A stretch of 64,000 nucleotides of DNA, taken from NCBI GenBank assembly GCA_020161575.1, contig JAIUNR010000003.1, positions 362,588-426,587 of the forward strand, read 5' to 3'. Shown here one piece after another: positions 9,578 to 18,560 of the stretch. The stretch comes from Pseudomonadota bacterium (GTDB lineage: Bacteria; Pseudomonadota; Alphaproteobacteria; Rhizobiales; Beijerinckiaceae). Numbering within the stretch: the first letter of the stretch is position 1; every line of letters begins with the position of its first letter. The position numbers and the translations under genes were made by a program. The notes under the pieces are model-generated. The model was not told the origin of the DNA, did not search any database, and worked only from the letters and a program-made list of their open reading frames with translations.

Positions 9578-10402
9578 TCAGCGCTCCTTCAGGCGCGGAT
9601 CGAGAAGATCGCGCAGCCCGTCGCCGAGCAGGTTGAAGGCCAGCGCCGCCATGGCGATCGCCACGCCCGGAAACACCGCCACCAGCGGCGCGCGCGCCAT
9701 ATAGGTCTGGGCATCGAACAACATGCGCCCCCAGGATGGATTGGGCGGCTGGGTGCCGATGCCGAGATAGGAAAGCCCGGCTTCGGCGAGGATCGCGAGG
9801 GAGAATTGCAAGCTCGCCTGCACGATCATCAGACCCGCGATATTGGGCAGCACATGCCGCCGCAGGATCGAAAGGCGCGAGCAGCCCGCAAGCCGCGCCG
9901 CGCGGATGAAATCGCGCGAGAAAACCTGCAACGCCGCGCCGCGCGCGAGCCGGGCGAAGATCGGCACCGAATAGATGCCGATCGCGATGACCGCGTTCAC
10001 CACTCCCGGTCCGAGAAAGGTCAGGATCAGGATCGCGCTCAGCACGGCAGGAAAAGCGAAGGTGAAATCGAGCAAGCGCATCAGGATTTCATCGAGAAGC
10101 GAACCTTCGTGCTGCGCGGCAAATACCCCCAGCATCATGCCGACGACGAAGCCGATCCCCACCGCGACAATGCCCACAAGCAAGGCGTTGCGCGCACCGA
10201 CCATCAGCATCGAGGCGATATCGCGCCCGAACTGATCGGTCCCGAGCCAGAACTGGACGGAAGGCGGCCTGAGCCGCTGGAGGATCTGCATCTTGCCCGG
10301 ATCATGCGGCGTCCAGAACAGCGACAGAAGCGCGATCGTCACGATGAAGCCGGTCAGAACAAGCCCGATCATGAAGGAGGGGTGGGAAAGCGCGCGCCTC
10401 AT
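9578..10402 (-). CDS. Dipeptide/oligopeptide ABC transporter permease (DppC-like)
   Basis: 274-residue inner-membrane permease with an N-terminal helix (FMIGLVLTGFIVTIALLSLFW) followed by the conserved pre-domain (GTDQFGRDIASMLMVGARNAL) and five further helices. The ATPase-contacting loop RAARLAGCSRLSILRRHVLPN is visible. The start codon overlaps the DppB stop by four bases. Confidence 0.92.
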   Translation of the reverse strand: MRRALSHPSFMIGLVLTGFIVTIALLSLFWTPHDPGKMQILQRLRPPSVQFWLGTDQFGRDIASMLMVGARNALLVGIVAVGIGFVVGMMLGVFAAQHEGSLLDEILMRLLDFTFAFPAVLSAILILTFLGPGVVNAVIAIGIYSVPIFARLARGAALQVFSRDFIRAARLAGCSRLSILRRHVLPNIAGLMIVQASLQFSLAILAEAGLSYLGIGTQPPNPSWGRMLFDAQTYMARAPLVAVFPGVAIAMAALAFNLLGDGLRDLLDPRLKER

Positions 10403-11349
10403 CGCGGCATCTTCCTCAGGCGCGGATCGACGATGCCATAGGCGATATCAACCAGCGCGTTGATGACGATCACCGCGCCGACGAACAACAGAACCAGGCT
10501 TTTGAGCAGGATCACGTCATGCCCGCCGATCGCCTGGATGACGAGCCGCCCGAGGCCAGGCAACGAGAAGACGTTCTCGACGATGATGGTGCCGGTGACG
10601 AGAAAGGAAAATTGCAGGCCGATCATGGTGATAACCGGGACCAGCGCGTTGGGCAGTGCATGACGCCGGATGATCTGCCCGCGTGTCAGCCCCTTGGCGC
10701 GGGCCGTGCGGATGAAATCCTCCGAAAGTGCCTCGAGCATGGCCGAGCGGGTGATGCGCGCGAGGATCGCCGCCTGCGGCAGGCTGAGCGAGAAGGCCGG
10801 GAGCGCGAGCGCGCGCAGCGCGCGCCATCCCCCCTCCCCCCAACCGGGAAAACCGCCCGCGGGCAGCCAGCCGAGCGTGAGCGAAAAGGCGAGGATGAGC
10901 AGGATGCCGAACACGAAATTCGGCGTCGCCACGCCAAGCTGCGACAGCGCCATGATTCCGGCGTCGAGCCGCGAATGCGCCCTCGCCGCGGCAAAAACCC
11001 CGAGCGTGATCCCCATGAGAACGGCAAGCATCTGCGCGAGCAGCGCGAGCGGCACGGTGACCGCAAGCCGTTCCGCGATCAACTGCGCGACCGGAACGCG
11101 ATAGGAATAGGAAATCCCGAGATCGCCGACGAAAAGACCGGAAATCCAGTAAAGGAACCGGGTGAAGGCAGGCTTGTCCAGCCCGAGTTCGAGGCGGATC
11201 GCCGCCACATTCTCGGCCGTGGCGCTGACGCCGAGCATCGCGACCGCCGGATCGCCCGGCAGGATTTCGAGCACGACGAAGATCACGATGGCCGCCACCA
11301 GAAGGGTGGCGGCCATGCTCAGGCCGCGTCGTGCGAGAAAGCGGAGCAT
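10399..11349 (-). CDS. Dipeptide/oligopeptide ABC transporter permease (DppB-like)
   Basis: 316-residue permease of the DppB/OppB type. It starts with the typical MLRFLARRGLSMAATLLV helix and has ILPGDPAVAMLG, the lipid-side loop FVGDLGISYSYRVPV and the EAA-type cytoplasmic loop FIRTARAKGLTRGQIIRRHA that docks the ATPases. It lies 21 bases after the binding-protein gene in the same operon and pairs with DppC to form the channel. Confidence 0.92.
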   Translation of the reverse strand: MLRFLARRGLSMAATLLVAAIVIFVVLEILPGDPAVAMLGVSATAENVAAIRLELGLDKPAFTRFLYWISGLFVGDLGISYSYRVPVAQLIAERLAVTVPLALLAQMLAVLMGITLGVFAAARAHSRLDAGIMALSQLGVATPNFVFGILLILAFSLTLGWLPAGGFPGWGEGGWRALRALALPAFSLSLPQAAILARITRSAMLEALSEDFIRTARAKGLTRGQIIRRHALPNALVPVITMIGLQFSFLVTGTIIVENVFSLPGLGRLVIQAIGGHDVILLKSLVLLFVGAVIVINALVDIAYGIVDPRLRKMPR

Positions 11350-11370
11350 GTCAGTCCGCGCGCGCCGGCA

Positions 11371-12912
11371 TCATTCCCATTTCAGTTCCGCGAGCGGATT
11401 GGCCGGCATCGGCCAGCTCGGCCACATTCCCGTTAGCCCCTTCTTCGCAACCGTGATCTTGGGCAGCATGAAGAGGAAGGCGTTGACCTGATCCCTGGCG
11501 ATCTGGCGCTGCGCGGCCTCGAATGCTGCCTTGCGTTCGGCTTCCGAGCGTGCGGTCTTCGTCGCCGCGACGGCAGCTTTCAATTCAGGCGAGGAATAGC
11601 CGAAATAATAGCCGTCCCGCGCATAGATGTTCAGATCCATCGGCTCGACATGGGAAATCACCGTAAGGTCGAAATCCTTGTTGCGGAACACCCGCTCAAG
11701 CCATTGCGGCCATTCCACAGGCTCGATCTCCGCCGTAATGCCGATCTCGGCCAGCATCGCTGCGATGATCTCCCCGCCCCGTCGCGCATAAGCAGGCGGC
11801 GGGAGCCGCAACGAAACCTTGAAGCCATTGGCAAGGCCGGCTTCCGCGAGCAGGGCCTTTGCGGCTTTGGTATCGAACTTCACTTCGCCCGTCAGGTCGA
11901 TATAGGCGGGATGATTGGGTGAGAAATGGCTGCCGATGGGCGTGCCGAAACCGGAAATCGCGCCTTCATTGACGAGTTTGCGATCCACCGCCATCGCGAT
12001 GGCCTTGCGCACGCGGATATCGCTCAGCGGCGCCTTGGCGTTGTTCATCGCCAGGATCGTCTCGCCTTCGGTTGAGCCAATCGTGACGACGAGCCTGCCA
12101 TCCTTCTTCAGCTGGTCCACCGCCTCGGGTGCGCCGATATTGGTGAAGGCATCGCAATCGCCCGAGAGCATGGCGGAAACCTGCGCCTGCGGGTCGGCGA
12201 TAAAGCGGAAGGTCGCGCTCTTGATCGAAGCCTTGCCGCCCCACCAGGCATCATTGCGCTCCAGCACCAGCCGATCGCCGCGGTTCCAGCGCACGAAACG
12301 ATAAGGGCCGGTGCCCACAGGCTCGGTCGCGGCCTTCGCGACGCTCTTCTCGGAGAGAATGATCGCATCGCCCCAGGCAAGACCTTCGAGGAAATCCGCC
12401 GCATAGGTCTTGAGCGTGATCTCGACCGTGTCTGGCGCCGGCGCGGCAACCGCGCCGATGGGTTCGAAAATCCACTTCTGGGGATTCTTGGAATCGGGCG
12501 CGCCAGCCCGGTCGAAGGAGAATTTCACATCCGCCGACGTGACCGGCGTGCCATCATGGAAAGCCGCGCCGGCGCGGAGCTTGAAAGTGTATTTCATCCC
12601 GTCCGGGCTTGCCTGCCAGCTCTCTGCAAGGCGCGGCACCAGCTTGGAATTGCGGTCAAAACCGACAAGCCCCTCGAAGATATTCGCGTAGGTTACTTCC
12701 CGGATGGCGGCGGCGGCGCTCGCTGTCGGGTCGAGGATCGTCGGCTCCAGGGTCTGGCAGACGGTTACCGAATCCCGGTTCTGTGCCGTTGCAAGCCCAT
12801 TGGAGCAAAGGAACGCGGCAAGAATTGTGCTGCATGCCGTGCCAAGCCTGGCATGGCGCCGAAGCCGACCGGAAGAGGCCGGAACGGGCGTTTCTGGACC
12901 GATCTTCATCAT
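11371..12912 (-). CDS. Periplasmic substrate-binding protein, SBP family 5
   Basis: 513-residue solute-binding protein feeding the DppBCDF-type importer. It has a basic N-terminal stretch (SSGRLRRHARLG) and a hydrophobic signal sequence ending at LATAQ. The mature part shows family-5 landmarks (LEPTILDPTASAAAAIREV, IFEGLVGFD, LAESWQASPDG, KFSFDRA, VGTGPYRF). The start at 12912 has AAGGGG about six bases upstream; an in-frame GTG five codons earlier overlaps that site and is less likely. It is the first transport gene after the M20 enzyme, so the ligand is probably a peptide or an N-acylated amino acid processed by it. Confidence 0.9.
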   Translation of the reverse strand: MMKIGPETPVPASSGRLRRHARLGTACSTILAAFLCSNGLATAQNRDSVTVCQTLEPTILDPTASAAAAIREVTYANIFEGLVGFDRNSKLVPRLAESWQASPDGMKYTFKLRAGAAFHDGTPVTSADVKFSFDRAGAPDSKNPQKWIFEPIGAVAAPAPDTVEITLKTYAADFLEGLAWGDAIILSEKSVAKAATEPVGTGPYRFVRWNRGDRLVLERNDAWWGGKASIKSATFRFIADPQAQVSAMLSGDCDAFTNIGAPEAVDQLKKDGRLVVTIGSTEGETILAMNNAKAPLSDIRVRKAIAMAVDRKLVNEGAISGFGTPIGSHFSPNHPAYIDLTGEVKFDTKAAKALLAEAGLANGFKVSLRLPPPAYARRGGEIIAAMLAEIGITAEIEPVEWPQWLERVFRNKDFDLTVISHVEPMDLNIYARDGYYFGYSSPELKAAVAATKTARSEAERKAAFEAAQRQIARDQVNAFLFMLPKITVAKKGLTGMWPSWPMPANPLAELKWE

Positions 12913-12957
12913 TTCTGCCCCTTTCACGTTTCAGGCGCGCGCGCCGATGCGACAAGT

Positions 12958-14271
12958 CTATGATGCTTTCTCTTCGCGCCGCAACAATGTCAGCGTTGCC
13001 GCCGCCATGACCTTGGCGCTTGTGAGCATGTCATCGATACCGACCCACTCATCCGGCTGGTGAGCGAGATCGAGAATTCCCGGCCCATAGGCCACGCAAT
13101 CGCGCACGGACCCGAAACGCGCGATATGCTTCTGGTCATAGGTGCCCGGCGAAGCGACATGGGTGGATTTCCGCCCGAACAGGGCCTCGATCCAGCCATC
13201 CAAAGCCTCAACCACCGGCGCATCCGACTCGGTCATGGTCGGCGTGAAACTCATGATGTCGCGCACCGAGAAATCGAGTCCGGCCTGCGTCGCGCGGGCC
13301 CGCTCGAGCAGGGCGATGATCTCGCTGCGCACCGCTTCCGGCTCTTCCTCGATCAGGTAGCGGCGGTCGATCACCAGCCGACAGCGATCGGCAACGACGG
13401 GCGCGGGCAACCCATCGAAGGGCTCGGGTTGGCCGCCATGGATGGAATTGAGGTTGAGTGTCGCGAAGCGCGCCCCCGCCGGCACGCAGGGCATCCGCGT
13501 CTTGCGTGCCGCCAGTTGAGGCAGCAGCTCGCGCTCGAGCAGAGCAATGAACTCGCCCACGCCGCGAATGGCGGAAACGCCGAGGAAAGGCATGGCGCCA
13601 TGACCGATCTTGCCCGTCATCTCGATCTCCGCCCACCACACCCCGCGATGCCCGAGACAGACGCGGTCCGGGTTGAGCGGTTCGGGGATGATGACATGAT
13701 CAACGCGGGAGCGGTCGAAATAACCCTTGCGCGCCAGCAAGCCGACGCCACCGAAGCCGCCGGATTCTTCGTCCACCGTGCCCGAGAACTCGATCGCGCC
13801 GCGTTCGAGGAGCCCCTCCGCCAGCAAAGCCTCGATGGCGATGACCGCGGCGGCGATCCCGCCCTTCATGTCGCAGGCGCCGCGGCCATAGACCCTGCCG
13901 TCCCGGATCACGCCGTCGAAGGGCGGCATCGTCCAGCCGAGCCCGGCCTCGACGACATCGATATGCCCGTTGAAATGCACGCAAGGGCCCGGTTTTCCGC
14001 TCTGGAAGCGCGCGACGACATTCATGCGCGGATGGGTATCGGTATCGTCGGGCTCGCCGTGTCCGCGAATATACTCGACCGCCGCGCCGCGTTCGCGCAA
14101 ACGCTCCCCCAGGAAGCGCGCGCAATCTTCATAGGCATCGCCCGGCGGATTGATGGTGGGGAAGCGGATCAGCTCCGCCGTCAGCCCGGCAACCTCGTCC
14201 CTGGCAAGGTCAATCCGGCGGAACAGGCGCTGGATATTCTCATCATCGAAAAAGGATATGCCGGATGTCAT
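12958..14271 (-). CDS. M20-family metallopeptidase / N-deacylase (ArgE/DapE type)
   Basis: 437-residue zinc hydrolase. Metal-ligand motifs are HFNGHIDVV (His, Asp), GRGACDMKGG (bridging Asp), and TVDEESGGFG (catalytic Glu and ligand Glu), with the dimerisation domain at GKIGHGAMPFLGVSAI. It hydrolyses amide bonds such as N-acetyl, N-succinyl or N-carbamoyl amino acids or dipeptides; the exact substrate is not readable. The ATG at 14271 is preferred over an upstream in-frame codon because MTSGISFFDDENIQRL is a natural start, although the ribosome site is weak. It precedes the transporter operon by about 45 bases and follows the TauE-like gene by 60. Confidence 0.9.
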   Translation of the reverse strand: MTSGISFFDDENIQRLFRRIDLARDEVAGLTAELIRFPTINPPGDAYEDCARFLGERLRERGAAVEYIRGHGEPDDTDTHPRMNVVARFQSGKPGPCVHFNGHIDVVEAGLGWTMPPFDGVIRDGRVYGRGACDMKGGIAAAVIAIEALLAEGLLERGAIEFSGTVDEESGGFGGVGLLARKGYFDRSRVDHVIIPEPLNPDRVCLGHRGVWWAEIEMTGKIGHGAMPFLGVSAIRGVGEFIALLERELLPQLAARKTRMPCVPAGARFATLNLNSIHGGQPEPFDGLPAPVVADRCRLVIDRRYLIEEEPEAVRSEIIALLERARATQAGLDFSVRDIMSFTPTMTESDAPVVEALDGWIEALFGRKSTHVASPGTYDQKHIARFGSVRDCVAYGPGILDLAHQPDEWVGIDDMLTSAKVMAAATLTLLRREEKAS

Positions 14272-14331
14272 CGAACAGCAGCATATCCGTACGACGAAAG
14301 GCCGCAAGCCTCACCTTTCACAAGGCTGGGC

Positions 14332-15162
14332 TCAGGCGACAAGACTCCAGATGAAGCGCGCGCTCACGAGGACAAGGAAAATCCCGAACGCGATTTCCAG
14401 CCGACGCTTGGGGGTTGCATGCGCGATCCGCGCACCGATCGGCGCGATCAGCGTCGAAGTCGGCGCCACAAGGAGAAAGCCCAGCACCGAGACATAGCCA
14501 AGCGACAAGGGTGGCAGGAGAGCCATTTTACCCCAACCGGCAATGATATAGGCGATGGCGCCGGGCACCGAGATCAGGATGCCCAGCCCCGAGGAGGTCG
14601 CCACCGCATTATGGATCGGCTTGTTGTGGAAGGAGAGGATCATGTTGGAGATGGCGCCGCCGCCGATCCCCATCAAGGATGAGGCGAGACCGATCAGCAC
14701 GCCATAGGCGCGCATGCCCGCCGGCCCCGGCAGGTCATCCGATATGCGCCAATCGTCCCGCCCCGAGAGCTGCTTGATCGCATTGGCGCTCATCACGATC
14801 ACGAAGACGAGTTTGAGCACGAGCGCGGGCGCGAAAGCCGCGATGGCGCCGCCCGCGATCACCGAAAGCACCACAGGTACAGCCCAGAGGCGCAGCACAT
14901 CCATCAGCACCTTGCCCTTTCCGTAATGCGTGCGGAAAGACTGGATGGAGGTGGGGATGATGATGGCGAGCGAGGTTCCGACGCAAAGATGCATCCGCAT
15001 CTCTTCCGGCACGCCCAGCATCCCGAAAATCTGGTATAGAACCGGAACGATCACCGCGCCGCCGCCGACACCGAACATGCCCGCGAGAAGCCCGGTAAGG
15101 ACACCTGCTGCGAGAAGCGCGAGAATGAGCGGAAAAAGCTCCGCCAGTGGGATGCCAAACAT
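14332..15162 (-). CDS. TauE/SafE-family sulfite/organic-acid exporter-like membrane protein
   Basis: 276-residue membrane protein with about eight helices in two related halves. The family glycine motifs are GMFGVGGGAVIVPVL in the first half and SLMGIGGGAISNMIL in the second. Family members export sulfite, sulfoacetate or other small anions. The start at 15162 (MFGIPLAEL) is chosen because the upstream extension is not hydrophobic. It is divergent from the Tct genes and lies directly upstream of the M20/Dpp genes on the same strand, so it could be the first gene of that operon and export a by-product. Confidence 0.88.
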   Translation of the reverse strand: MFGIPLAELFPLILALLAAGVLTGLLAGMFGVGGGAVIVPVLYQIFGMLGVPEEMRMHLCVGTSLAIIIPTSIQSFRTHYGKGKVLMDVLRLWAVPVVLSVIAGGAIAAFAPALVLKLVFVIVMSANAIKQLSGRDDWRISDDLPGPAGMRAYGVLIGLASSLMGIGGGAISNMILSFHNKPIHNAVATSSGLGILISVPGAIAYIIAGWGKMALLPPLSLGYVSVLGFLLVAPTSTLIAPIGARIAHATPKRRLEIAFGIFLVLVSARFIWSLVA

Positions 15163-15333
15163 GATGGATATCCGATCGGAAGGATGTCCCCGACTAACCC
15201 GGCTCAATTGCACAAGCAAATGCAGAACCGCCGCGATACGCAATTTAGACGGGATTGCGCATGCTCATGCCGCCTGACACTATGCTTGACCGGCCCGAGA
15301 AGCCGGATAGACAAAGGCGGATCGGGGAGAAAT

Positions 15334-15804
15334 ATGGGCTCAACACAGCAAAAGCGCACAACCGCGCGTGCGCCGCAGGATATCGTCGGCGGATTGTTCC
15401 TGGTTTTCGTCGCGCTGCTCGCGCTCTATCTCATCCGCGATCTGCCTGCGGCGGGCCGGGTCGGCTTCGCTTCGGGCACAGCGCCGCGTCTCTTCGCCTA
15501 TGGCTTGCTCGGGTTGGGGCTTGTGATCACGGTGCAGGGCTTTTTCAAGAACGGGCCCGCGCTCGAAACCTTTCCTCTGAGGGCGCCGGTTGCCATTCTG
15601 GGCGCCGTCCTGCTCTTCGGGTTGGGTATCCGCAATCTCGGCCTGTTCCTGACAGGCATCCCCATGGTGCTTATGGCTTCCGCTGCCGCGCCCGGCTTCC
15701 GCCCGCTCGAGGCGAGCATCTTCGCCGTTGCGATCACGGGATTCTGCGCGCTCCTGTTCTCTTACACGCTGGGACAGCCGATCCCGCTCTGGCCGAATTT
15801 CTGA
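15334..15804 (+). CDS. tctB: Tripartite tricarboxylate transporter small subunit (TctB)
   Basis: 156-residue protein with four predicted helices (IVGGLFLVFVALLALYLI, RLFAYGLLGLGLVITVQG, VAILGAVLLFGLGI, FAVAITGFCALLFSY), the TctB pattern. It partners TctA in a secondary transporter for citrate, other carboxylates or related compounds. The ATG at 15334 follows GGGGAGAAAT, a good ribosome binding site. TctA begins 9 bases after the stop. Confidence 0.88.
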   Translation: MGSTQQKRTTARAPQDIVGGLFLVFVALLALYLIRDLPAAGRVGFASGTAPRLFAYGLLGLGLVITVQGFFKNGPALETFPLRAPVAILGAVLLFGLGIRNLGLFLTGIPMVLMASAAAPGFRPLEASIFAVAITGFCALLFSYTLGQPIPLWPNF

Positions 15805-15813
15805 GGGCGGCTC

Positions 15814-17373
15814 ATGGAAATCTTCAACAATCTCATCAACGGCTTCGCCGTCGTCTTCCAGACTGTCCCGGTCGATCTGTGGCCGGGTGCCGGAAGCCTC
15901 GTGATGAAAATGCCGATGAACATCATCCTGTGCCTCATCGGCGCGTTGATCGGCACGCTGATCGGCGTCCTGCCGGGAATCGGCCCGATCGCGACCATCG
16001 CGATGCTGCTGCCGATCACCTACAAACTCGATCCCACCGGCGCGCTGATCATGCTCGCCGGCATCTATTACGGCGCGCAATATGGCGGCTCGACCACCGC
16101 GATCCTCGTGAACCTGCCCGGCGAGGCTTCGTCCGTCGTCACCGCGCTCGATGGCCATCAGATGGCCAAGAAGGGGCGGGCCGGCGCGGCGCTCGGCATC
16201 GCGGCGATCGGGTCCTTCGTTGCTGGCACCTTCGGCACGATCCTGATCGCATTGCTGGCGGTGCCGCTCACCAAGGTCGCGCAGGCTTTCGGCGCGGCCG
16301 ATTACTTCTCGCTCATGGTCCTCGGCCTTGTCTGCACGATCGTGCTGGCGAGCGGTTCCGTGCTCAAGGCCATCGCGATGATCTTCCTCGGTCTTCTGCT
16401 CTCGACCATCGGGACCGATTCCTTCGACGGCATGCAGCGCATGACCTTCGGCTACGCACCGTTGTCGGATGGGCTCGAATTCGTGACGTTGGCCATGGGC
16501 GTGTTCGGCTTCGCGGAAATCCTGCGCAATCTCGAGCGCGAGGAGAGCCGCGATCTTGTCGAGCAGAAGGTGACGAACCTCATGCCGACCAAGGAGGATT
16601 TCAAGGAAGCGGCGCCCGCCGTGGCGCGCGGCACGCTTCTCGGCTCGATCCTCGGCATCCTGCCCGGTGGCGGCGCCGTTCTTGCCGCTTTCGGCGCCTA
16701 TGCTCTGGAGAAGAAACTCGCCAAAAACCCGAATGAATTCGGCAAGGGCGCGATCCGCGGCGTCGCGGGGCCGGAATCGGCGAATAACGCGGCGGCGCAG
16801 ACCTCCTTCATTCCGCTGCTCACGCTCGGCATTCCGCCGAACGCGGTGATGGCGATCATGGTCGGCGCGATGATCATCAAGGGTATCGTGCCCGGCCCCC
16901 AGATCATGGAGAAGCAGCCTGATCTTTTCTGGGGGCTGATTGCCTCGATGTGGGTAGGCAATCTGATGCTCGTCATCATCAACCTGCCGCTGATCGGGCT
17001 CTGGGTCCGCCTGCTGCGCGTGCCATACCGGATGCTCTTCCCCGCGATCCTCATCTTCTGCGCGATCGGCGTCTATTCCATCAACAACCAGCCTTTCGAT
17101 GTGGTGCTCACCGCCTTCTTCGGGCTTGTGGGATATTTCCTGCTGAAGATGGGGTTCGAGCCGGCACCGATGCTGGTAGCCTTCGTGCTCGGCAAGATCA
17201 TGGAGGAAAAGCTCCGGCAGGCGATGCTGTTCTCGCGCGGCAATCCATGGGTTTTCTTCGACTTCACGAAGAACCCGATCTCGGCGGTGCTGATGATCGT
17301 CTCGATCATCATGCTGATCCTCGCGGTGCTGCCGGTACTGCGCAAGAAGCGTGACGAGGTCTTTGTCGAATGA
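15814..17373 (+). CDS. tctA: Tripartite tricarboxylate transporter large permease (TctA)
   Basis: 519-residue permease with about twelve helices. Family marks are GVLPGIGPIATIAMLLP, YYGAQYGGSTTAIL, LGILPGGGAVLAAFGAYALEK and VAGPESANNAAAQTSFIPLL. The last two are the signature loops of TctA. It takes up a carboxylate delivered by the binding protein encoded just downstream, using an ion gradient rather than ATP. Confidence 0.93.
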   Translation: MEIFNNLINGFAVVFQTVPVDLWPGAGSLVMKMPMNIILCLIGALIGTLIGVLPGIGPIATIAMLLPITYKLDPTGALIMLAGIYYGAQYGGSTTAILVNLPGEASSVVTALDGHQMAKKGRAGAALGIAAIGSFVAGTFGTILIALLAVPLTKVAQAFGAADYFSLMVLGLVCTIVLASGSVLKAIAMIFLGLLLSTIGTDSFDGMQRMTFGYAPLSDGLEFVTLAMGVFGFAEILRNLEREESRDLVEQKVTNLMPTKEDFKEAAPAVARGTLLGSILGILPGGGAVLAAFGAYALEKKLAKNPNEFGKGAIRGVAGPESANNAAAQTSFIPLLTLGIPPNAVMAIMVGAMIIKGIVPGPQIMEKQPDLFWGLIASMWVGNLMLVIINLPLIGLWVRLLRVPYRMLFPAILIFCAIGVYSINNQPFDVVLTAFFGLVGYFLLKMGFEPAPMLVAFVLGKIMEEKLRQAMLFSRGNPWVFFDFTKNPISAVLMIVSIIMLILAVLPVLRKKRDEVFVE

Positions 17374-17476
17374 ACAGGCAGGAATGTGATGCCCGCATCT
17401 TGTTCTTGCGGTCGGAAGTGCAATATCTGACCATAGGCAAGCAGGTACGAAAAACTTGGAAAAGAGGGGAAAAACA

Positions 17477-18448
17477 ATGACAGGACTCAGGAAATGGGCG
17501 CTCGCGGGTGCCCTTGCGCTTGGAAGCGCGGGAGCTTTCGCGCAAAGCTACCCCACTAAACAGATCACCATGATCGTCCCCTTTGCTGCGGGTGGCCCGA
17601 CCGATGTCATCGCGCGCATTGTCAGCGATCACATGTCCAAGACCCTCGGTCAGCCGATCATTATCGAGAATGTCGGCGGCGCCGGCGGCACCACCGGCTC
17701 GACCCGCGCCGCCAAGGCCGCGCCGGATGGCTACACGATCATGATGGGGCATATGGGCACCCATGGCGCGGCGCCGGGGCTCTACCCCAACATCGCGTAT
17801 AATCCCCAGACGGATTTCGAGCCGGTTGGCCTCGCCGCCGGCACGCCGATCCTGATCGTGGCGCGCAAGGATTTTCCGGCCAAGGATCTCAAGGAATTCA
17901 TGGCCTATGTGAAAGCCAACGAAGCCAAGGTCAACAATGCCGATGCCGGGCCGGGCTCTGTCTCCAACATCACCTGCATCCTGTTGCACGACATGCTGAA
18001 GGTGAATCCGGTGACCATTCCCTACCAGGGAACCGGCCCGCTTCTGAATGACCTTGTCTCCGGCAAGATCGACTATGCCTGCGATCAGATCGTCAATCTC
18101 ACGCCGCAGCTGAAAGCGGGAACGATCAAGGCCTATGCCGTCGCGATGCCGGCGCGCGCCAAGGCGCTGCCAGATGTACCGACTTCCACGGAAGGCGGCC
18201 TGCCCGATTATCAGGTCTCCGCCTGGAACGCGATCTTCGCGCCCAAAGGCACGCCGAAGGACATGGTCGCCAAGCTCAACGATGCGCTTGTGAAAGCGCT
18301 GGCTGACCCCGCCACCAAGGGCAAACTGGAAGATCTCGGCGGCATCGTGCCGGATGCCCAAGGCGCATCGTCGGCCGCTCTCGCGGAGCTGGTAAAGCGG
18401 GAGAACGCGCGCTGGATCCCGCTGCTCAAGTCGAAGGTCAAACAATAA
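17477..18448 (+). CDS. Tripartite tricarboxylate transporter substrate-binding protein (TctC/Bug family)
   Basis: 323-residue periplasmic binding protein. It has a signal peptide of about 24 residues (MTGLRKWALAGALALGSAG, cleavage after AFA). The mature start, SYPTKQITMIVPFAAGGPTDVIAR, is the Bug-family hallmark, followed by IIENVGGAGGTTGSTRAAKA. The ATG at 17477 has AGAGGGG upstream and is better than an earlier TTG. It is 100 bases behind TctA and ends at a strong terminator. Bug proteins bind carboxylates or amino acids; the ligand here is unknown. Confidence 0.92.
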   Translation: MTGLRKWALAGALALGSAGAFAQSYPTKQITMIVPFAAGGPTDVIARIVSDHMSKTLGQPIIIENVGGAGGTTGSTRAAKAAPDGYTIMMGHMGTHGAAPGLYPNIAYNPQTDFEPVGLAAGTPILIVARKDFPAKDLKEFMAYVKANEAKVNNADAGPGSVSNITCILLHDMLKVNPVTIPYQGTGPLLNDLVSGKIDYACDQIVNLTPQLKAGTIKAYAVAMPARAKALPDVPTSTEGGLPDYQVSAWNAIFAPKGTPKDMVAKLNDALVKALADPATKGKLEDLGGIVPDAQGASSAALAELVKRENARWIPLLKSKVKQ

Positions 18449-18473
18449 GCGCTCGCGCGCAAATTTTGGACTT

Positions 18474-18506
18474 GAATGCCGCCGTATACCGGCGGCATTC
18501 TTGTTT
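18474..18506 (+). terminator. Rho-independent terminator of the Tct operon
   Basis: Perfect 11-base-pair stem GAATGCCGCCG / CGGCGGCATTC with a five-base loop (18485-18489), followed by TTGTTT. It lies 26 bases after the stop codon of the Bug-family gene and closes the TctB-A-C operon before the MFS gene. Confidence 0.85.
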
Positions 18507-18560
18507 CCAACGATGATTCCGGCCGGCGCGGAACATACCGGCGCCGGGCAAGGACCTGAC

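Noticed and set aside
13060-14682. Plus-strand 540-codon frame across the M20 gene
   Set aside because: Antisense shadow crossing two supported genes, no motif.
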